The translations under genes were made by a program, and so were the position numbers. The notes under the pieces are model-generated. The model did not search any database, had not been told where the DNA came from, and saw only the letters and a program-made list of their open reading frames with translations. This document shows, in pieces, positions 25,642-34,780 of a stretch of 64,000 nt of DNA (its first letter is position 1; each line of letters opens with the position of its first letter). The DNA is from Sphingomonas endolithica (lineage in GTDB: Bacteria; Pseudomonadota; Alphaproteobacteria; Sphingomonadales; Sphingomonadaceae), in the NCBI RefSeq assembly GCF_025231525.1, contig NZ_CP103057.1, positions 2,986,501 through 3,050,500 of the forward strand. Reading direction: 5' to 3'.

Positions 25642-25938
25642 CTACGCCGCCTCGCGTTGCGTGCTGCGTAGCCAGGCGCGTGCCGCGGCCTGTGCGCTGG
25701 CGATTTCGCGCGCGCTCATGTCCTCGGCTATTTCTGATCGGCAGGCCTGCGCTTCCTCATTGCCGGCAACGGCGGCGAGGTTGAACCATTTGTGCGCTTC
25801 GATCAGGTCGATCCGCATGCCCGAGGCGCCGCTCGAATAGGCCATGCCAAGATCGAGATAGGCGTCGATATTGCCCCGAGCGGCATCCGCGATGCGGCTG
25901 TCGAAGGGGAAATGTGCATTGTTCAGGCTGCTGCCCAT
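25642..25938 (-). CDS. small Sel1-repeat-like protein
   Basis: 98 residues. IDAYLDLGMAYSSGA followed by DLIEAHKWFNLAAVAGNEEAQACR has the A..LG..Y..G.....A..W...AA..G...A pattern of one Sel1-type helical repeat. No signal peptide. The ATG at 25938 is chosen, with AGGGAT upstream; an in-frame start at 25983 is possible. It lies 80 bp downstream of panC on the same strand. Sel1 repeats usually mediate protein contacts; the partner is unknown. Confidence 0.75.
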   Translation of the reverse strand: MGSSLNNAHFPFDSRIADAARGNIDAYLDLGMAYSSGASGMRIDLIEAHKWFNLAAVAGNEEAQACRSEIAEDMSAREIASAQAAARAWLRSTQREAA

Positions 25939-26018
25939 GCTCTTAATCCCTGTTAACCATTGTCGTTGAACCGACCATGCCAAGCCGAGGTCAACAATTG
26001 GTTAACGGCAATTTAGCC

Positions 26019-26861
26019 TTACTCCCCTGGATCGACGGCGAGGTTGTCGATCAGCCGGGTCTGCCCGAGTCGTGCCGCCGCGACCAGATAGCGCGCGCGT
26101 AGCGGATCGGGCGCGCCCAGCGTCTCGGCATCGACGAGCTCGACGTAATCGATCGTGAACCCGGCGGCGAACAGCGAGTCGCGCGCGACGACGAGCGCAA
26201 TTTCCGGATCATCGCCCTTGTGAATGGCACGCGCAGCGACGCCGAGCGCGCGCGGTAACGCCACGGCCTTTGCGCGCTCCGCCTCGTCGAGATAGATGTT
26301 GCGTGAGGAGAGCGCGAGCCCGTCATCCTCGCGCTGCGTCGGCACCCCGACGATGTCGATCCCCATGTCGAGATCGGCGACCATGCGGCGGATGACCGCC
26401 AGCTGCTGGAAGTCCTTCTCGCCGAAATAGGCGATGTCGGGGCGGACCTGGTTGAACAATTTGGTGACGACGGTGGCGACGCCATCGAAATGGCCCGGGC
26501 GCGATGCCCCGTCCAGGCCGTCGCTGACCCCGCCGACGCTGACATTGGTGGCAAAGCCCGCCGGGTACATCACCTCGACCGGGGGTAGCCACAACAGGTC
26601 GCAGCCGGCTTCGGTCAGCATCCGCGTATCGGCGGTTTCCTTGCGCGGGTAGCGGCTGAGATCCTCGTTCGGTCCGAATTGGCGCGGGTTGACGAAGATC
26701 GACGCGACGACGCGCGTGCCGGGCCGCTTTGCCGCCTCGACCAGCGCCATGTGCCCGGCGTGCAACGCACCCATCGTTGGCACCAAGGCGATACGGTCGC
26801 CCCCGGCGCGGAGGTCGGCGATCCCACTGCGGAGCAGGTCGAGCTGACGGATGGTTTGCAC
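26019..26861 (-). CDS. panC: pantothenate synthetase
   Basis: 280 residues. PanC joins pantoate and beta-alanine with ATP to make pantothenate, the precursor of coenzyme A. The HIGH-like motif appears as VPTMGALHAGHMALV, with SIFVNPRQFGPNEDLSRYPR, YFGEKDFQQLAVI and the KMSKS-like region ALSSRNIYLD. The start is taken as a GTG (VQTIRQLDLLR) with GAAGG upstream, which fits the family length; longer in-frame sequence extends across the divergent mipZ gene and is not credible. Confidence 0.95.
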   Translation of the reverse strand: MQTIRQLDLLRSGIADLRAGGDRIALVPTMGALHAGHMALVEAAKRPGTRVVASIFVNPRQFGPNEDLSRYPRKETADTRMLTEAGCDLLWLPPVEVMYPAGFATNVSVGGVSDGLDGASRPGHFDGVATVVTKLFNQVRPDIAYFGEKDFQQLAVIRRMVADLDMGIDIVGVPTQREDDGLALSSRNIYLDEAERAKAVALPRALGVAARAIHKGDDPEIALVVARDSLFAAGFTIDYVELVDAETLGAPDPLRARYLVAAARLGQTRLIDNLAVDPGE

Positions 26862-26951
26862 GGGGGCTAGGCCTTCGGTAAGGGCGATCGGAATAGATGG
26901 GCGGGGACGGACGGGCCTTCTATGGGCCGCGGTCCGGCCGATCAACATAGG

Positions 26952-27773
26952 ATGGTCAAGCACTTGGCGACGGTTGCGCAAAAGCCACACATCATCGTCT
27001 TCGCCAATGAAAAGGGCGGGACAGGCAAGTCGACGACGGCGGTGCACGTGGCGATCGCGCTGCAGGCGCGTGGCGCCCGCGTCGCGGCGCTCGATCTCGA
27101 TCACCGCCAGCGCACCACCGGCCGCTACCTCGACAATCGCGCCGAGACGCAGAAGCGCACCGGACGCGAACTGCCCATTCCGCGCCATGCCACGCATGAC
27201 GGCGAGAGCCTGGAGCGGTTCGAAGAGACGTTCGCACGGCTGAGCGGGGAGAGCGATTTCCTAGTCATCGACACGCCCGGCCGCGACGATCCCTTCGCAC
27301 GATTGGCTGCGCAGCGTGCCGACACGCTGGTCACGCCGATGAACGACAGCTTCGTCGATTTCGATCTGATCGGGCAGGTCGATCCCGACACTTACAAGGT
27401 GACGCGGCCGAGCTTCTATGCCGAGCTGATCTGGGATGCGCGCAAGGCCCGCGCCAAGGCCGATGGATCGACGATCGACTGGGTGGTGCTCCGCAACCGC
27501 GTGCAGCATATCGAGGCGCGCAACATGCGGCGCGTTTCCGAGGCGCTCGACCAACTCTCCAAGCGCGTCGGCTTCCGCATCATTCCGGGGCTGGGCGAAC
27601 GCGTGATCTACCGCGAATTGTTCCCCAAGGGATTGACCATGCTCGACGCCGGCGAATTCGGCGGGATGGGGCTCAGCCATGTCGCCGCACGACAGGAATT
27701 GCGCGAGATGATGGCGGCACTCGCTCTGCCCGAGGCGGCGCAGCGCGATGCGCGCCAGCCGCAGCCCGCCTGA
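26952..27773 (+). CDS. mipZ: MipZ-like division-plane ATPase
   Basis: 273 residues. It is a ParA/MinD-family ATPase with the deviant Walker A motif NEKGGTGKSTTA (about 19-30) and VIDTPGRDDPFARLAAQRAD. The conserved NDSFVDFDLIGQVDP and LIWDARKAR segments are distinctive for MipZ, which in Caulobacter forms a gradient from ParB at the poles and blocks FtsZ assembly there. The ATG at 26952 follows ATAGG closely; an upstream ATG at 26922 is an alternative. It overlaps the small J-domain gene by TGATG. Confidence 0.93.
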   Translation: MVKHLATVAQKPHIIVFANEKGGTGKSTTAVHVAIALQARGARVAALDLDHRQRTTGRYLDNRAETQKRTGRELPIPRHATHDGESLERFEETFARLSGESDFLVIDTPGRDDPFARLAAQRADTLVTPMNDSFVDFDLIGQVDPDTYKVTRPSFYAELIWDARKARAKADGSTIDWVVLRNRVQHIEARNMRRVSEALDQLSKRVGFRIIPGLGERVIYRELFPKGLTMLDAGEFGGMGLSHVAARQELREMMAALALPEAAQRDARQPQPA

Positions 27774-28021
27774 TGTCCAAGCTGATCCTTTTTGCGCTGA
27801 TTATGTTCGCCGGCTGGCTGTTGCTGCGGCGGACGCAGCCCAAGCAGCTGATCGATCAGGCCGAGGCACGTGCCATCCTGGGGGTCGATGCGACCGCGGA
27901 TGCCGATGCGGTTCGCGCCGCGCACCGCCGGCTGCTGAACGCGGTCCATCCGGACAAAGGCGGGTCGGCCGATCTGACACGCCGGATCAACGCAGCGCGC
28001 GACGTGCTGCTCAAGCGGTAG
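27773..28021 (+). CDS. small membrane-anchored J-domain protein
   Basis: 82 residues: one N-terminal membrane helix (LILFALIMFAGWLLLRRT), then a J-domain-like unit with EARAILGVDATADADAVRAA, HRRLLNAVHPDKGGSADLTR and a final helix. The HPD tripeptide required to stimulate an Hsp70 ATPase is intact. It resembles the DjlA/Tim14-like minimal J proteins of alphaproteobacteria. Translation is coupled to mipZ through a TGATG overlap. The Hsp70 partner is presumably DnaK, which is inference. Confidence 0.85.
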   Translation: MSKLILFALIMFAGWLLLRRTQPKQLIDQAEARAILGVDATADADAVRAAHRRLLNAVHPDKGGSADLTRRINAARDVLLKR

Positions 28022-28120
28022 CAGCTTCGCCTGCTGAGTTTTCGTCCGCTGGCGCGGAATTGAACCAATTCCGGGCGTCGACGATTACGCATCCGAACCA
28101 ATCATCCGACAGGAGCCCCG

Positions 28121-29503
28121 ATGACGCATCGTTTCGACCCCACGTCTCTGCGCGAGTACGATATTCGCGGCATCGTCGGTAAGACCCTCGGGACCGCCGA
28201 CGCGACCGCGATCGGCCGCGGCTTCGCGACGCGTGTGCGGCGCGTGGGCGGCACGCGTGTTGCCGTCGGCCGAGACGGCCGCCATTCCTCTGCCGAATTG
28301 GAAGCCGCCTTGGTCGCAGGGCTCACCGCGGGCGGGGTGGATGTGGTGCGCACCGGCATGGGGCCGACGCCGATGCTGTATTATGCCGAGGCCATCCTAG
28401 AAGTGGATGGCGGCATCCAGATAACCGGCAGCCATAATCCCGCCGAGTATAATGGCTTCAAGATGGTGCTGCAGCATCTGCCGTTTTTCGGGGCTGACAT
28501 TCAGGATCTGGCGCGCCTTGCCGAGACTGGCGACTGGGAAGAAGGCGAGGGCACGGTCACCGCCGCCGACATCGAGGACGATTATGTCGGGCGCCTGATC
28601 GCCGGCTATGCCGGGGGTGCATACCGCATCGGCTGGGATTGCGGCAACGGCGCCAGCGGCCCGGTGATCGAGAAGCTCACCCAATTGCTGCCGGGTGAGC
28701 ATCACCTGCTGTTCACCGACGTGGACGGCGATTTTCCCAACCATCATCCCGATCCTACCGAAGAGAAGAACCTTGCCGATCTGAAACAACTCGTCGCCGA
28801 CAAGCAGCTCGATTTCGGACTGGCTTTCGATGGCGACGGTGACCGGATCGGCGCCGTTGACGGCCAAGGCCGTGTGATCTGGGGCGATCAGCTTCTGTCC
28901 ATTCTGGCGGTACCGGTGCTCAAGGAACTGCCCGGCGCCACGATCATCGCCGACGTGAAGGCGAGCCAGATGCTGTACGACCGCATTGCCGAACTGGGCG
29001 GCGAGCCGCTGATGTGGAAGACCGGCCACTCGCTCATCAAGACCAAGATGAAGGAGACGCATGCGCCGCTGGCCGGCGAGATGAGCGGCCACATCTTCTT
29101 CGCGCACGATTATTACGGCTTCGACGACGCGCAATATGCCGCCGTGCGCCTGATCCGCGCGGTGCACATGATCGGCAAGTCGATGACGGAGATTCGCGGC
29201 GAAATGCCGGCGCTCGTCAACACGCCGGAAATGCGCTTCCAGGTCGATGAAGCCCGCAAGTTCGCGGTGATCGACGAAGTGCTCGAGCGCCTCGAGGCCG
29301 AGGGTGCCGAGGTCAATCGGACCGATGGTGCGCGCGTCAACACGCCCGACGGCTGGTGGCTGTTGCGCGCATCGAACACGCAGGACGTACTGGTCGCGCG
29401 CGCCGAGGCCAAGGATCAGGCGGCGCTCGACCGCCTGCTGGCGCAGATCGACGCGCAATTGGCGGCAAGCGGCCTGGTGCGCGGGGAACAGGCGGGGCAC
29501 TGA
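28121..29503 (+). CDS. phosphomannomutase/phosphoglucomutase
   Basis: 460 residues, full length for the alpha-D-phosphohexomutase family. The phosphoserine loop [13 protein letters not shown], the metal-binding loop [13 protein letters not shown], the sugar-recognition [19 protein letters not shown] and the C-terminal phosphate-binding [15 protein letters not shown] are all present. It interconverts 6-phospho and 1-phospho hexoses for nucleotide-sugar synthesis and may feed the dTDP-rhamnose genes elsewhere in the window. A GGAG Shine-Dalgarno precedes the ATG. Specificity for mannose or glucose cannot be read from sequence. Confidence 0.93.
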   Translation: MTHRFDPTSLREYDIRGIVGKTLGTADATAIGRGFATRVRRVGGTRVAVGRDGRHSSAELEAALVAGLTAGGVDVVRTGMGPTPMLYYAEAILEVDGGIQITGSHNPAEYNGFKMVLQHLPFFGADIQDLARLAETGDWEEGEGTVTAADIEDDYVGRLIAGYAGGAYRIGWDCGNGASGPVIEKLTQLLPGEHHLLFTDVDGDFPNHHPDPTEEKNLADLKQLVADKQLDFGLAFDGDGDRIGAVDGQGRVIWGDQLLSILAVPVLKELPGATIIADVKASQMLYDRIAELGGEPLMWKTGHSLIKTKMKETHAPLAGEMSGHIFFAHDYYGFDDAQYAAVRLIRAVHMIGKSMTEIRGEMPALVNTPEMRFQVDEARKFAVIDEVLERLEAEGAEVNRTDGARVNTPDGWWLLRASNTQDVLVARAEAKDQAALDRLLAQIDAQLAASGLVRGEQAGH

Positions 29504-29838
29504 GGCACGGCTGCGGGCGGCAACGGCCAGGTCTGGGGATGTCGGTGCGGGTGTGTGTTTGCATCACCCAAGCCGTCACCCCGGACTTGTTCCTAGGCTT
29601 AAATCTTCGAAGATGTATCTCTTGTTCCCCCGCGAAAGCGGGGGCCCAAGGCCACGAGCGCCGGCGTTTGGAACCCTGGGCTCCCGCTTTCGCGGGAGAA
29701 CGTGACTGTAATGTTTCTTAGTGCGACCGAGCCAACTCGGATTGAAGGTTTTCTGCGGGGGACGAGCCCTGGCCCACCGGCGTGGGCAAGTTGCAACAAG
29801 GCTGGCTTTTCTCCCCCCGAACCGCCACTTAGGCGGGA
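29504..29838. other. gene-free stretch holding repeats
   Basis: This stretch of about 335 bp contains a truncated single arm of the CGTCACCCCGGACTTGTTCC repeat near 29575, then a full family A palindrome at 29624-29701. The rest, up to the exonuclease start, shows no convincing promoter or coding sequence. Confidence 0.7.
29624..29701. repeat. palindromic repeat, family A (78 bp)
   Basis: Nearly identical to the copy at 923-1000, in the same orientation, with about 3 substitutions. It begins GTTCCCCCGCGAAAGCGGGG and ends CGCGGGAGAAC. Confidence 0.9.
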
Positions 29839-30609
29839 ATGCCCCCTCCCCAACCTTCCATCATCCGCGTCGTCGATCTTGAAACCACGGGCCAGGCGCC
29901 GCCGGCGCATGGCGTGTGCGAGGTCGGTTGGCAGGATGTCGCGCTCGGTACCGACGGGCGCTGGGAGCTGCACGGCGAGGGCGGGCAGCGCTACGTCAAT
30001 CCGGGGCGCCCGATCCCGCCGATCACCCAAGCGATCCACCATATCCTCGACGAACAGGTGGCCGATGCGCCGTTCTGGCAGGATGTCGCGCGGCCGGTGC
30101 TCGATCCCTATCCCCGCCGCCTGGCACTGGCGGCGCACCGGGCGGATTTCGAGCAACAATATTGTACGCCGGCACTGACTCGCGGCGCGGACTGGATCTG
30201 CACGTGGAAATGCGCGCTCAGGCTATGGCCCGACAGCCCCAGTTTCTCCAACCAGGTGCTGCGTTACTGGCGTAAACCTCACGGCATCGAGCATGAACGC
30301 GGGTTGCCCGCGCACCGGGCCTTTCCCGATGCCTATGTCACTGCCTTCCACCTGCGCGACATGCTCAACGAAGCGAGTCTGGCGCAGCTGATCGACTGGT
30401 CGAACCAGCCGGGCCTGCTGCCGCGCGTGCGCTTCGGCCTGGATCGGGGCAAGACGTGGCAGGAGATCGACGAGGATAGCCTGCACAAGTTCCTCGGCGA
30501 CCGTGATATCGACGTGCGCTTCACGGCGGAAACCGAGCTGGCGCGGCGGCGCGGTGGCGGGCTGGTCGGGCGGCCGACGCTGCAGGGCAGCTTGCTGTGG
30601 GACGATTGA
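29839..30609 (+). CDS. DEDDh 3'-5' exonuclease, ExoX-like
   Basis: 256 residues. The exonuclease core has Exo I (VVDLETTGQ), an Exo II region (LAAHRADFEQQY) and Exo III of the HxAxxD form (PAHRAFPDAYV), which makes it a DnaQ-superfamily DEDDh nuclease. The C-terminal part, VRFGLDRGKTWQEIDEDSLH with DVRFTAETELARR, resembles the small domain at the end of exodeoxyribonuclease X. ExoX-type enzymes degrade DNA 3' ends in mismatch repair and recombination. It stands alone between a repeat region and the signalling module. Confidence 0.82.
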   Translation: MPPPQPSIIRVVDLETTGQAPPAHGVCEVGWQDVALGTDGRWELHGEGGQRYVNPGRPIPPITQAIHHILDEQVADAPFWQDVARPVLDPYPRRLALAAHRADFEQQYCTPALTRGADWICTWKCALRLWPDSPSFSNQVLRYWRKPHGIEHERGLPAHRAFPDAYVTAFHLRDMLNEASLAQLIDWSNQPGLLPRVRFGLDRGKTWQEIDEDSLHKFLGDRDIDVRFTAETELARRRGGGLVGRPTLQGSLLWDD

Positions 30610-30666
30610 TCTCGCTCAATTCGGCATGGCTGGCGCTTATCGCAACGTTTGCGTAACAAGCGCCCG

Positions 30667-32175
30667 ATGCTTGGTAAAATCGTCCGCCGGATCGGCACCG
30701 GCAAGAGGCTCGGTCGCTTCCTGATCGCCTGCATGGTGCTGGGCTTCGCCGCCTTGATCGTGGCCGGTATCGGCGCGGCGTGGCTGACATCGCGCAATCA
30801 GGAGCATACCCGCTGGGTCAACCACACGTATGAGGTGGAGATCGCGATCGCCGAGGCCGGCCTGCTGATCGAGCAAGGCGAAACCAGCCGCCGCGGCTAC
30901 CTGCTGACGCGGCAGCAATCCTATCTCGAAACGTATGACAAGGTGGCGGCCAAGCTGCCGGTGGCGATCGCGCGGGTCCGTGGCCTGACCCAGGACAATG
31001 CCGCGCAGCAGGCGAACATCGTTCGGTTGGAGGCGCAGATCGCCGAATTAAAGGCACGCCGCGACCGCACCATCGCGCTCGCCCGCACCGGGCAGCTTGC
31101 ACTGGCGTTCACCGAATTCGACGGCGAGGCCAATGCCAGGCGGATGATCCGGCTGCGCGAGCTCGGCATCGCAATGCGGGATCGCGAAAAACAATTGTTG
31201 AAGGTGCGCGACGCCGAGCAGCAGGACAATGTCCGCTTATTCTATCTCATACTGGCGGCTGCCGGCGTAATATTGCTGCTGGTCGCCCTGGCATCGGTCG
31301 CCACGATCCTGCGCTACACGCGCGATCTCGCCGCCTCGCGCGATACGCTGCGCGACTTCGCCGACAGCCTGGAGGAGCTGGTTTCGGAGCGCACCGCCGA
31401 TCTCTCCCGCGCGAACGAGGAGATCCAGCGCTTCGCCTATATCGTCAGCCACGATCTGCGCAGTCCGCTGGTCAACGTGATGGGCTTCACCGCCGAACTC
31501 GATGCCGCTACCGCATCCATCACCGATCTGATCGACCGGGCCGAGGCAGAAGCGCCGCACATCGTCACCGAAGACGCCAGGCTGGCGGCGCGTGAGGATC
31601 TGCCGGAGGCGATCGGCTTCATCCGCACCTCGACGCAGAAGATGGACCGGCTGATCAACGCGATCCTGAAGCTGTCGCGCGAAGGCCGGCGGGTGATCGC
31701 GCCGGCGCCGGTCGACATGGTCGCGCTGGTGGAGACGATCGGCCGATCGTTGAAGCATATGATGGACGATCGCGATGCGACGCTGACGACGGAAGGCGAG
31801 CTGCCCGAGATCGTCACCGACCGGCTCGCGATCGAGCAGATCTTTTCGAACCTGATCGAGAATGCGGTGAAATATCTGCAACCCGGGCGGCCGGGACGGA
31901 TCGTGGTCCGGGCGCAGCGCCATGGTGCGCGCGTCACCTTCGAGGTGGAAGATAATGGTCGCGGCATCGGCCCGACCGATCACCAGCGCGTGTTCGACCT
32001 GTTCCGCCGCGCCGGCAACCAGGATCAGCCGGGCGAGGGGATCGGCCTCGCACATGTCCGCGCGCTGGCCTATAGGCTGGGCGGCGTGATCGACGTCAGC
32101 TCGGAACTGGGCAAGGGCGCCACCTTTCGGCTAACGCTGCCGGCAACGCTCAGCGAGATAGAGGGCAAGATATGA
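30667..32175 (+). CDS. CHASE3-domain sensor histidine kinase
   Basis: About 502 residues. Two membrane helices (near 12-40 and 190-215) flank a helical periplasmic CHASE3-like domain with EQGETSRRGYLLTRQQSYL. The cytoplasmic part has a short coiled coil, a HisKA domain with the phospho-acceptor FAYIVSHDLRSPL (about His262) and an HATPase domain with NLIENAVKYL, VEDNGRGI and a G2 box GEGIGLAHV. It resembles phytochrome-type kinases that pair with Rcp1-like receivers, and just such a receiver is encoded in an ATGA overlap downstream. The ATG at 30667 is preferred over a TTG at 30649. The ligand is unknown. Confidence 0.9.
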   Translation: MLGKIVRRIGTGKRLGRFLIACMVLGFAALIVAGIGAAWLTSRNQEHTRWVNHTYEVEIAIAEAGLLIEQGETSRRGYLLTRQQSYLETYDKVAAKLPVAIARVRGLTQDNAAQQANIVRLEAQIAELKARRDRTIALARTGQLALAFTEFDGEANARRMIRLRELGIAMRDREKQLLKVRDAEQQDNVRLFYLILAAAGVILLLVALASVATILRYTRDLAASRDTLRDFADSLEELVSERTADLSRANEEIQRFAYIVSHDLRSPLVNVMGFTAELDAATASITDLIDRAEAEAPHIVTEDARLAAREDLPEAIGFIRTSTQKMDRLINAILKLSREGRRVIAPAPVDMVALVETIGRSLKHMMDDRDATLTTEGELPEIVTDRLAIEQIFSNLIENAVKYLQPGRPGRIVVRAQRHGARVTFEVEDNGRGIGPTDHQRVFDLFRRAGNQDQPGEGIGLAHVRALAYRLGGVIDVSSELGKGATFRLTLPATLSEIEGKI

Positions 32176-32615
32176 ACGAGACACGATCCGTCAGCATCGT
32201 GATGATCGAGGATGACGAGGGTCATGCCCGGCTGATCGAGAAGAACATCCGCCGTGCCGGCATCATGAACGAGATCACCCATTTCACCGATGGCACGACG
32301 GCGCTCGATTATCTGTTCAACCACCAGCACGGCCCGGCGCTCAACGGCCCGGCCCTGGTGCTGCTCGATCTCAACCTGCCCGATATGAGCGGCACGGATA
32401 TCCTGGCCAAGATCAAGAGCGAGCCGGCATTGAAGCGCACGCCGGTCGTGGTGCTGACGACGACCGACGACAAGGTCGAGATCCAGCGCTGCTACGATCT
32501 GGGTTGCAACGTCTACATCACCAAGCCGGTGAATTACGAAAGCTTCGCCCAGGCGATCCGCCAGCTCGGGCTGTTCCTGTCGGTCATCCAGGTACCGGAT
32601 CTCGCCGAGCAGTGA
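32172..32615 (+). CDS. Rcp1-like single-domain response regulator
   Basis: 147 residues, a lone receiver domain without an output domain. The acidic pocket (MIEDDEGHARLIEKN), the phospho-acceptor in LVLLDLNLPDMSG (about Asp66), the TTT switch motif (VVLTTTDD) and the conserved lysine in YITKPVN (about Lys119) are intact. The sequence type is that of cyanobacterial Rcp1, the partner of phytochrome Cph1. It overlaps the kinase upstream (ATGA) and the receiver-kinase downstream (GTGA), so all three are probably made together. Confidence 0.92.
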   Translation: MNETRSVSIVMIEDDEGHARLIEKNIRRAGIMNEITHFTDGTTALDYLFNHQHGPALNGPALVLLDLNLPDMSGTDILAKIKSEPALKRTPVVVLTTTDDKVEIQRCYDLGCNVYITKPVNYESFAQAIRQLGLFLSVIQVPDLAEQ

Positions 32616-33640
32616 GCAAGCCGCGCGTCCTGTATATCGACGACGATGCCGGTCTGCGTCGCTTGGCGGCGAAGGCGCTGGCGCGGCGTGGATATGAGGT
32701 TGCGCTGGCCGAAGGCGGCGCGCCGGGGTGCGAGATGGCCGCCGCCGAGCCGTACGACCTGGTCGTCGTTGATCATTACATGCCGGGCATGGATGGGCTG
32801 GAGACGCTCGAACGGCTGCGGATGCTGCCGGCCGTCCCGCCCGTCGTGTACGTCACGGGGTCCGAAGAAGGGCGCATCGCGATCGCCGCGCTGAAAGCGG
32901 GCGCTGCGGATTATGTCGTGAAGACGATCGGCGAGGATTTCTTCGACCTGCTGGCCAGCGCGTTTGAACAGGTGCTCGCGCGCGCCAGACTCGAACAGGC
33001 CAAGACGGCAGCGGAAGAGGAGTTGCGCGCGAGCAATGCGCGGCTCGGGGCGTTGCTGAGCGAGGTCAATCACCGCGTCGCCAACAGCCTGCAGCTGGTG
33101 TCGGCGATGGTCGGCATGCAGGCGGGCGTACTCGACGACGGTGCGGCGCGCGATGCGCTGGCCGATACGCAGCGCCGCATCGCCGCGATCGCGCAGGTCC
33201 ACCGGCGGCTCTACACGTCCAATCAGGTCGAGAGCGTCGACATGCAGGAATATCTCGGCGCCCTGGTGTCCGAATTGGGCGAGACCTGGTCCACGCCGGA
33301 TGCGCCGCGCACGCTGTCGCTCAGTGCCGAGCCGATCCGCCTGACCACCGACCGTGCGGTGTCGTTGGGCGTGATCGTCACCGAATTGGTCAGCAATGCC
33401 TGCAAATATGCCTATCCGGCGCGTGCCGGCGAAGTGCGGGTGGCGCTCAACCAGGATGGCGACGGGCATTTCGTGCTGGCGGTGGAGGATGACGGCGTCG
33501 GCATGGTGCCGGGCGCCGTGCCGCGCGGCACCGGCCTTGGCACCAAGTTGATCCGCGCAATGGCGCAGAGCCTGCAGTCGATCGTCGAATACGATACCGA
33601 ACGCGCCGGCGTGCGCGCGGTGCTGCGCGCGGCGTTGTAG
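32612..33640 (+). CDS. receiver-HisKA_2 hybrid histidine kinase
   Basis: 342 residues from a GTG overlapping the previous stop. An N-terminal receiver (VLYIDDDAGLRRLA, phospho-acceptor in LVVVDHYMPGMDG, about Asp54) is joined by a coiled linker to a HisKA_2 kinase with EVNHRVANSLQLVSAMVGMQ (about His154). The ATPase domain has IVTELVSNACKYAYPA, VEDDGVG and GTGLGTKLI. Soluble. HisKA_2 kinases in alphaproteobacteria often feed PhyR and the general stress response; that link is inference because no phyR or ecfG is in the window. Confidence 0.9.
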   Translation: MSKPRVLYIDDDAGLRRLAAKALARRGYEVALAEGGAPGCEMAAAEPYDLVVVDHYMPGMDGLETLERLRMLPAVPPVVYVTGSEEGRIAIAALKAGAADYVVKTIGEDFFDLLASAFEQVLARARLEQAKTAAEEELRASNARLGALLSEVNHRVANSLQLVSAMVGMQAGVLDDGAARDALADTQRRIAAIAQVHRRLYTSNQVESVDMQEYLGALVSELGETWSTPDAPRTLSLSAEPIRLTTDRAVSLGVIVTELVSNACKYAYPARAGEVRVALNQDGDGHFVLAVEDDGVGMVPGAVPRGTGLGTKLIRAMAQSLQSIVEYDTERAGVRAVLRAAL

Positions 33641-33642
33641 CG

Positions 33643-34659
33643 CTAGCCGACCGGCCCGGTCGAACCGCGCACTACCAGTTCGAAGCGTAGTTCGCGCCGT
33701 TCGTGCGGGTCGCTGGCGTCCGACAGCAGCAGATCGGCCGCGGCATAGCCCATGTCGCGCGTCGGCTGCCGGATCGTGGTGAGCGGCGGCCACACCACGC
33801 CTGCCAGCGCCGTGTCATCGAACCCGGCCACCGACAATTGCTCGGGCACCCGCATGCCGCGGCGGTGCGCCGCGGCCAGCACGCCGGCCGCCATGTCATC
33901 GCTCGATGCAAAGATCGCGCTCGGCGGCGCGGCTAGGTCGAGCAAGGCATCCGCCGCGCTCGATCCCGAGGCGAAGTCGTAGCTTCCCTCTCGCACCAAT
34001 GCGGCATCGAAGGCGATCCCGGCCGCTGCCAGTGCCGCACGATAGCCCTCGAAACGCTGGCCGCTGGTGGCGAAATCGGGATGCCCGCGCACGAACCCAA
34101 CCCGCCTGTGACCAAGGCCGATGAGATGTGCGGTCATTGCCTGCGCGGCGCCTGCATTGTCGATGAAGGTCGATGGGGTCAGGTCCAGATCGCCGCCCGG
34201 CGACACGCGCACGAAGCGCACCCCGCGTTTGGCGAGCAGTTCCAGCACGGCGGGATAATCGGTCACCGGCGGCGTCAGGATCAGCCCGTCGACATTGATC
34301 GCATCGACCAGGCTTTCGATATCGTCGAGCAAGGTCGGCGAGCCCCGGTCGTAAGGCTGGGCGATCATCCGCACGCCAGCGGCGACGCAGCGATCGCGAA
34401 TGCCTGACTGCATGTCATAGACGTAATAGGGGCTGGGATTGTCGCAGATCAGCGCGATCTGGAAGCTGCGCCGCCCTGCCAGCGAGCGTGCCGCGGCATT
34501 GGGCCGAAAGTTGAGCGCCGCGACCGCGGCCTGCACCCGCGCGCGCGTCTCCGATCCGACATAACGTTCGTTGTTCAGCACGCGCGATACCGTCTTGATC
34601 GATACCCCCGCTTCGCGGGATACGTCGGTGATGGTCGCGCGCAAATCTTGCTCCGGCAT
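33643..34659 (-). CDS. LacI-family transcriptional regulator
   Basis: 338 residues. An N-terminal helix-turn-helix (ATITDVSREAGVSIKTVSRV then LNNERYV) and hinge (AARSLAGRRS) are followed by a periplasmic-binding-protein-like sugar-sensing domain (IALICDNPSPYYV, DGLILTPPVTDY, FASSDDMAAGVL). LacI-type proteins repress sugar-use genes until an effector binds. No sugar catabolic or transport gene adjoins it, so its target is probably elsewhere. It converges with the receiver-kinase gene, leaving only two bases between the stop codons. Confidence 0.93.
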   Translation of the reverse strand: MPEQDLRATITDVSREAGVSIKTVSRVLNNERYVGSETRARVQAAVAALNFRPNAAARSLAGRRSFQIALICDNPSPYYVYDMQSGIRDRCVAAGVRMIAQPYDRGSPTLLDDIESLVDAINVDGLILTPPVTDYPAVLELLAKRGVRFVRVSPGGDLDLTPSTFIDNAGAAQAMTAHLIGLGHRRVGFVRGHPDFATSGQRFEGYRAALAAAGIAFDAALVREGSYDFASGSSAADALLDLAAPPSAIFASSDDMAAGVLAAAHRRGMRVPEQLSVAGFDDTALAGVVWPPLTTIRQPTRDMGYAAADLLLSDASDPHERRELRFELVVRGSTGPVG

Positions 34660-34705
34660 GGCAGGTCGTCCGACATGTGCCTCAGCCCATCACGAGCGTC
34701 CAGCA

Positions 34706-34734
34706 GCTTGCCCGAGCTGTCATATTGCTATAAT
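34706..34734 (+). promoter_or_regulatory. putative housekeeping promoter for the PBP gene
   Basis: TATAAT at 34729-34734 matches the sigma-70 -10 box exactly, unusual in this GC-rich sequence. GCTTGC or TTGCCC lies 15-17 bp upstream as a weak -35. The predicted start is about 40 nt before the PBP start codon. Confidence 0.5.
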
Positions 34735-34780
34735 ACACCATGCTGCCGTACGGCGGGCCGATTGATCCGGAAAACCAGCG

